Assembly (NCBI GenBank): GCA_964625745.1 | Contig: CAZVCJ010000175.1 | Coordinates: 1-8,042 of the forward strand | Origin: CAZVCJ01 sp964625745 | GTDB taxonomy: Bacteria > Chloroflexota > Anaerolineae > VGOG01 | Direction: 5' to 3' | DNA length: 8,042 bases | Part shown: positions 5,739 through 8,042 of the stretch, one piece after another | How the letters are laid out: each line of letters starts with the position of its first letter | Position numbering within the stretch: the stretch's first letter is position 1 | Program-made: the position numbers and the translations under genes | Notes under the pieces: model-generated | Seen by the model: only the letters and a program-made list of their open reading frames with translations | What the model was told of the DNA's origin: nothing | Databases searched by the model: none

Positions 5739-6983
5739 ATGGGCGAGTGGTTGAAGGAGTGGGGAGAACGACCAGAGCGTAAGGTGCGACCCTATTGGTG
5801 GCCACCGGGCCTGTTCCTCCGCCAACTGGGGAGCGCATTGTACGTGGGCGCGCTGGCGCGCTGGAGGGGATTGCCGCGCTGGATCCTCACCTATGGCTTC
5901 AAGTGTGTTCCCGGCGCCGCCGGGTCACGGGGCATGGGCTGTATCGGCTTCCCGGCTCACCCGGTCTGGGAGATGACGACTGCCTGCAATCTGCGGTGCA
6001 TCCACTGCCATGCCTCCGGTGGCAAGCCCGCGCCCGACGAGCTAACCACCGAGGAGGCTAAGCGTCTGTTCGACCAACTGGCCGAGGTGAGAGAGTTTCG
6101 CATGATGGCCTTCACCGGCGGCGAGCCGCTGGTGCGCGACGACCTCTTCGAGCTGTTGGCCTACTCCCAGGCCCTGGGCTTCACCAATACCCTGGCCACT
6201 AACGCCACCCTCATTGACGATGAGGTGGCTCGCCGCCTGCGCCGCTACGGCCTGGTGATAGCCGCCGTGAGCCTGGACGGTTTCGATGCCGCAACCCACG
6301 ACTACGTGCGCGGCCAGCCCGGCTCCTTCGAGGCCGCCCTGCAAGGGATACACGCCCTGCGGCGGGCTGGCATCCTGCTACACATCAACATCACGGCCAT
6401 GGAATACAACATGGATCAGATAGAGCCGCTGATGGCCCTGGTTGACGAGTTGGGGACGGGCATCCTCTTGATGTACCAACTGGTGCCAGTGGGGCGGGGC
6501 CGAGGCATCAAGGAAGCCACCCTGGACCTGGGTGCCAACGAACGACTGATACGCTTCATGGCCCAGGCGCAGCGCACCATCCGGGCCATCGTGGAGCCGG
6601 TGGCGGGGCCTCAGTACTGGCCGTTCCTCTTGCAGAGAGCAGGCATCCGAAGCGGCCCGCTCCTGCGTCTGGCGGAAATGGTCTTTCACGGCTGTTCGGC
6701 GGGACGCGGCTTTGTGTACATCAAACCCAACGGCGAGGTCTGGCCCTGCCCTTTCATCGAAGTGAGCTGCGGCAACGTACGAGAGACGCCGTTCTCCACT
6801 ATCTGGGCCACCGCTCCCATCTTCGAGGATCTGCGAAAGCGGGAGGAACGCTTGAAAGGACGCTGCGGCGAGTGCGAGTACAGGCGGCTGTGTGGCGGCT
6901 GTCGGGGGCGGACCCTGGCCGTCACCGGCGACTATCTGGCCGAGGATCCTTCCTGCTTCATCCATGCCGATGATGAGAACTGA
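5739..6983 (+). CDS. Radical SAM/SPASM protein, AhbC/AhbD/NirJ-like
   Basis: A 414-residue enzyme from ATG 5739, chosen because GAGGA (5726-5730) stands 8 nt ahead. An ATG at 5712 would add nine residues, but it lies in a repeat stem without a ribosome site. The SAM cluster motif is CNLRCIHC (C83, C87, C90), followed by FTGGEPL, VSLDG and LVPVGRGRG. The C-terminal SPASM domain has C319-x12-G-x4-C337, C376-x2-C379-x5-C385-x2-C388 and a last C406, enough for two auxiliary 4Fe-4S clusters. Overall it resembles the heme-pathway enzymes AhbC, AhbD and NirJ, and peptide maturases. The 80 residues before the cluster are rich in W, P, R and hydrophobics, with extra C56 and C68, and are longer than in those relatives. 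It lies between UbiA and polyprenyl synthase genes, so a role in a prenylated cofactor is inferred. The substrate is unknown. Confidence 0.93.
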   Translation: MGEWLKEWGERPERKVRPYWWPPGLFLRQLGSALYVGALARWRGLPRWILTYGFKCVPGAAGSRGMGCIGFPAHPVWEMTTACNLRCIHCHASGGKPAPDELTTEEAKRLFDQLAEVREFRMMAFTGGEPLVRDDLFELLAYSQALGFTNTLATNATLIDDEVARRLRRYGLVIAAVSLDGFDAATHDYVRGQPGSFEAALQGIHALRRAGILLHINITAMEYNMDQIEPLMALVDELGTGILLMYQLVPVGRGRGIKEATLDLGANERLIRFMAQAQRTIRAIVEPVAGPQYWPFLLQRAGIRSGPLLRLAEMVFHGCSAGRGFVYIKPNGEVWPCPFIEVSCGNVRETPFSTIWATAPIFEDLRKREERLKGRCGECEYRRLCGGCRGRTLAVTGDYLAEDPSCFIHADDEN

Positions 6984-7942
6984 TGAAACTCATTCCCTCG
7001 TTGGAACCCATCCGCCCACAACTGGAGCGGGTGGAGGGCCTGTTGTGCGAAACGCTGGCGGAGGTAGAAGAGTCGCTGATCTCGGTGCTACGCCACTCGC
7101 TCGGTGGCGGCAAACGTCTGCGGCCAGCGCTGGTGATCCTCACCGGGCAGGTCTTCGCCTCTTCTAGCGAGCCTTTCTACAGCCTGGCGGCGGCGGTGGA
7201 CATGCTGCACACCGCCACGCTGATCCACGATGACCTGTTGGACGAGGCCCCCCTGCGACGGGGCCGTGAGACGCTGCACAGGGTCTGGCCGCCAGGGGCT
7301 GCTATTCTGGCCGGCGACTACCTGCTGGGCCAGGCCATATCGCTGATAGCAGAACTGGGGCATCCCCGCATCTTCAAGGTTTTTGGCGAAACCATCTGCG
7401 CTTTGTGCGCCGGGGAGATAGGGCGGATGATAGTCGCCGAGGCAGAGCCCAGCCGCGAAGAATATCACCGCAGCATTGAGGCCAAGACGGCCTCGCTTCT
7501 CGCCGCCTCAACGGAGATGGCGGCCATCCTGGCTGGGGCGGGGGAGCTACAGATCGCAGCCCTGCGTCGTTTTGGTCGAGAGTTTGGGATGGCCTTTCAG
7601 ATCGTGGACGATGTGCTGGACTTTATCGGCGACGAGGCGCAGTTGGGCAAGCCGGCTGGCAGCGACTTCCGCCAGGGCCTGATCACCCTGCCCATCCTCT
7701 GCCACCTGGAGAGGGCCAAGGACGATGATCCCGTTCGCACTGTGCTATCCGGCCAGCGGGACGAGGAGCACGTGCGAGTAGCGATCGAGGCCGTTCGCTC
7801 CTCGGGAGCCATCGAGGCCTCGCTAGTGGAGGCACGAGCCTACGCCAGGCGAAGCCAGGAAGCGTTAGCAGCTTTGCCCGACAACGCCTCATGCCAAATG
7901 CTGTGCTCCCTGGCCGAATACGTGGTGGAGCGAAAACGCTGA
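6983..7942 (+). CDS. Polyprenyl diphosphate synthase (trans, long-chain)
   Basis: A 319-residue class I prenyl elongase that condenses isopentenyl diphosphate units onto an allylic diphosphate. It shows GGKRLRP (42-48), the first Asp-rich motif HDDLLDEAPLRRG (D83, D84, D87), LAGDYLL (109-115), the KT pair at 168-169, FQIVDDVLD (D209, D210, D213) and GSDFRQGLITLP. The residue five places before the first Asp-rich motif is Ala78, a small side chain that in this family permits long products (C30 or longer), as needed for menaquinone or ubiquinone tails. The exact chain length cannot be read. Its ATG overlaps the radical SAM stop by one base (TGATG), indicating translational coupling. It probably supplies the tail used by the UbiA protein in the same operon. 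The length is normal and no defects are seen. Confidence 0.94.
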   Translation: MKLIPSLEPIRPQLERVEGLLCETLAEVEESLISVLRHSLGGGKRLRPALVILTGQVFASSSEPFYSLAAAVDMLHTATLIHDDLLDEAPLRRGRETLHRVWPPGAAILAGDYLLGQAISLIAELGHPRIFKVFGETICALCAGEIGRMIVAEAEPSREEYHRSIEAKTASLLAASTEMAAILAGAGELQIAALRRFGREFGMAFQIVDDVLDFIGDEAQLGKPAGSDFRQGLITLPILCHLERAKDDDPVRTVLSGQRDEEHVRVAIEAVRSSGAIEASLVEARAYARRSQEALAALPDNASCQMLCSLAEYVVERKR

Positions 7943-7963
7943 AAAACAGGGATGTTGCCTATT

Positions 7964-7992
7964 TTGACCTAATTTGCAGGCTGGGTTATAAC
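7964..7992 (+). promoter_or_regulatory. Putative upstream promoter for the next gene
   Basis: TTGACC (7964-7969, 5/6), a 17-nt spacer and TATAAC (7987-7992, 5/6) face right. It is the first of two tandem promoter-like elements after the polyprenyl synthase gene, and its -10 box lies inside a 12-bp palindrome. Confidence 0.5.
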
Positions 7993-7994
7993 CC
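7983..7994. promoter_or_regulatory. Perfect 12-bp palindrome, possible operator
   Basis: GGGTTATAACCC is an exact palindrome that covers the -10 box of the first tail promoter and lies about 20 nt upstream of the second. The position suits a dimeric regulator, but no regulator gene is in view, and the symmetry alone does not prove binding. Confidence 0.4.
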
Positions 7995-8014
7995 TACTTT
8001 CCGCTAAGTTGGGT

Positions 8015-8042
8015 TTGACAGGTTCATGATTTAACGTATACT
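8015..8042 (+). promoter_or_regulatory. Strong promoter at the right edge
   Basis: A perfect TTGACA (8015-8020), a 16-nt spacer and TATACT (8037-8042, 5/6) end exactly at the window edge. The promoter must serve a rightward gene or RNA outside the window. Confidence 0.6.

Noticed and set aside
6378..6965. A 195-codon minus-strand frame opposite the radical SAM gene
   Set aside because: Antisense shadow of the SPASM region, with no recognisable motif or start signal.
7943..7965. Possible terminator after the polyprenyl synthase gene
   Set aside because: AGG...CCT followed by ATTTT gives only a 3-bp stem. I cannot support a terminator, so transcription may read on to the right.

Overview
This looks like a GC-rich bacterial chromosome segment. 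Gene content, codon use and dispersed repeats fit a Chloroflexota-like (Anaerolineae or related) organism. That assignment is an inference: no rRNA or marker phylogeny is available here. I see eight coding regions. Seven are complete, and one runs off the left edge. No RNA genes, IS elements or CRISPR arrays were seen.

Left block (1-2032, minus strand). A well-formed sigma70-type promoter (TTTGCA-17-TATAAT) drives a three-gene operon: a HAD-IA phosphatase-like hydrolase, a small L-2-amino-thiazoline-4-carboxylate (ATC) hydrolase-family protein, and a BioF2/CelD-type GNAT acyltransferase that starts in a GTGA overlap and is cut by the window edge. A divergent promoter (TTGACA-17-TATCAT) opens the next block.

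Centre-left block (2113-3927, plus strand). A small DUF5678-like protein is followed by a CCA-adding / poly(A) polymerase-type nucleotidyltransferase with an HD domain. The two are separated by a curious pair of opposed micro-repeats: purine heptads, then pyrimidine octads.

Centre (3928-4744). A composite inverted repeat, a weak bidirectional terminator, a convergent four-helix membrane protein with its own promoter, and two further hairpins or dispersed repeats.

Right block (4745-7942, plus strand). This is the most interesting part. A UbiA/MenA-type membrane prenyltransferase, a radical SAM/SPASM enzyme of the AhbC/AhbD/NirJ type with an unusual 80-residue N-terminal extension, and a long-chain polyprenyl diphosphate synthase form one operon; the last two genes overlap by 1 nt. 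The synthase would make the isoprenoid tail and UbiA would attach it to an aromatic acceptor. The radical SAM enzyme may make or modify the acceptor. This suggests a quinone or other prenylated-cofactor pathway with an undefined radical step.

The last 80 bases hold two tandem promoter-like sequences and a perfect 12-bp palindrome, pointing to a gene outside the window.
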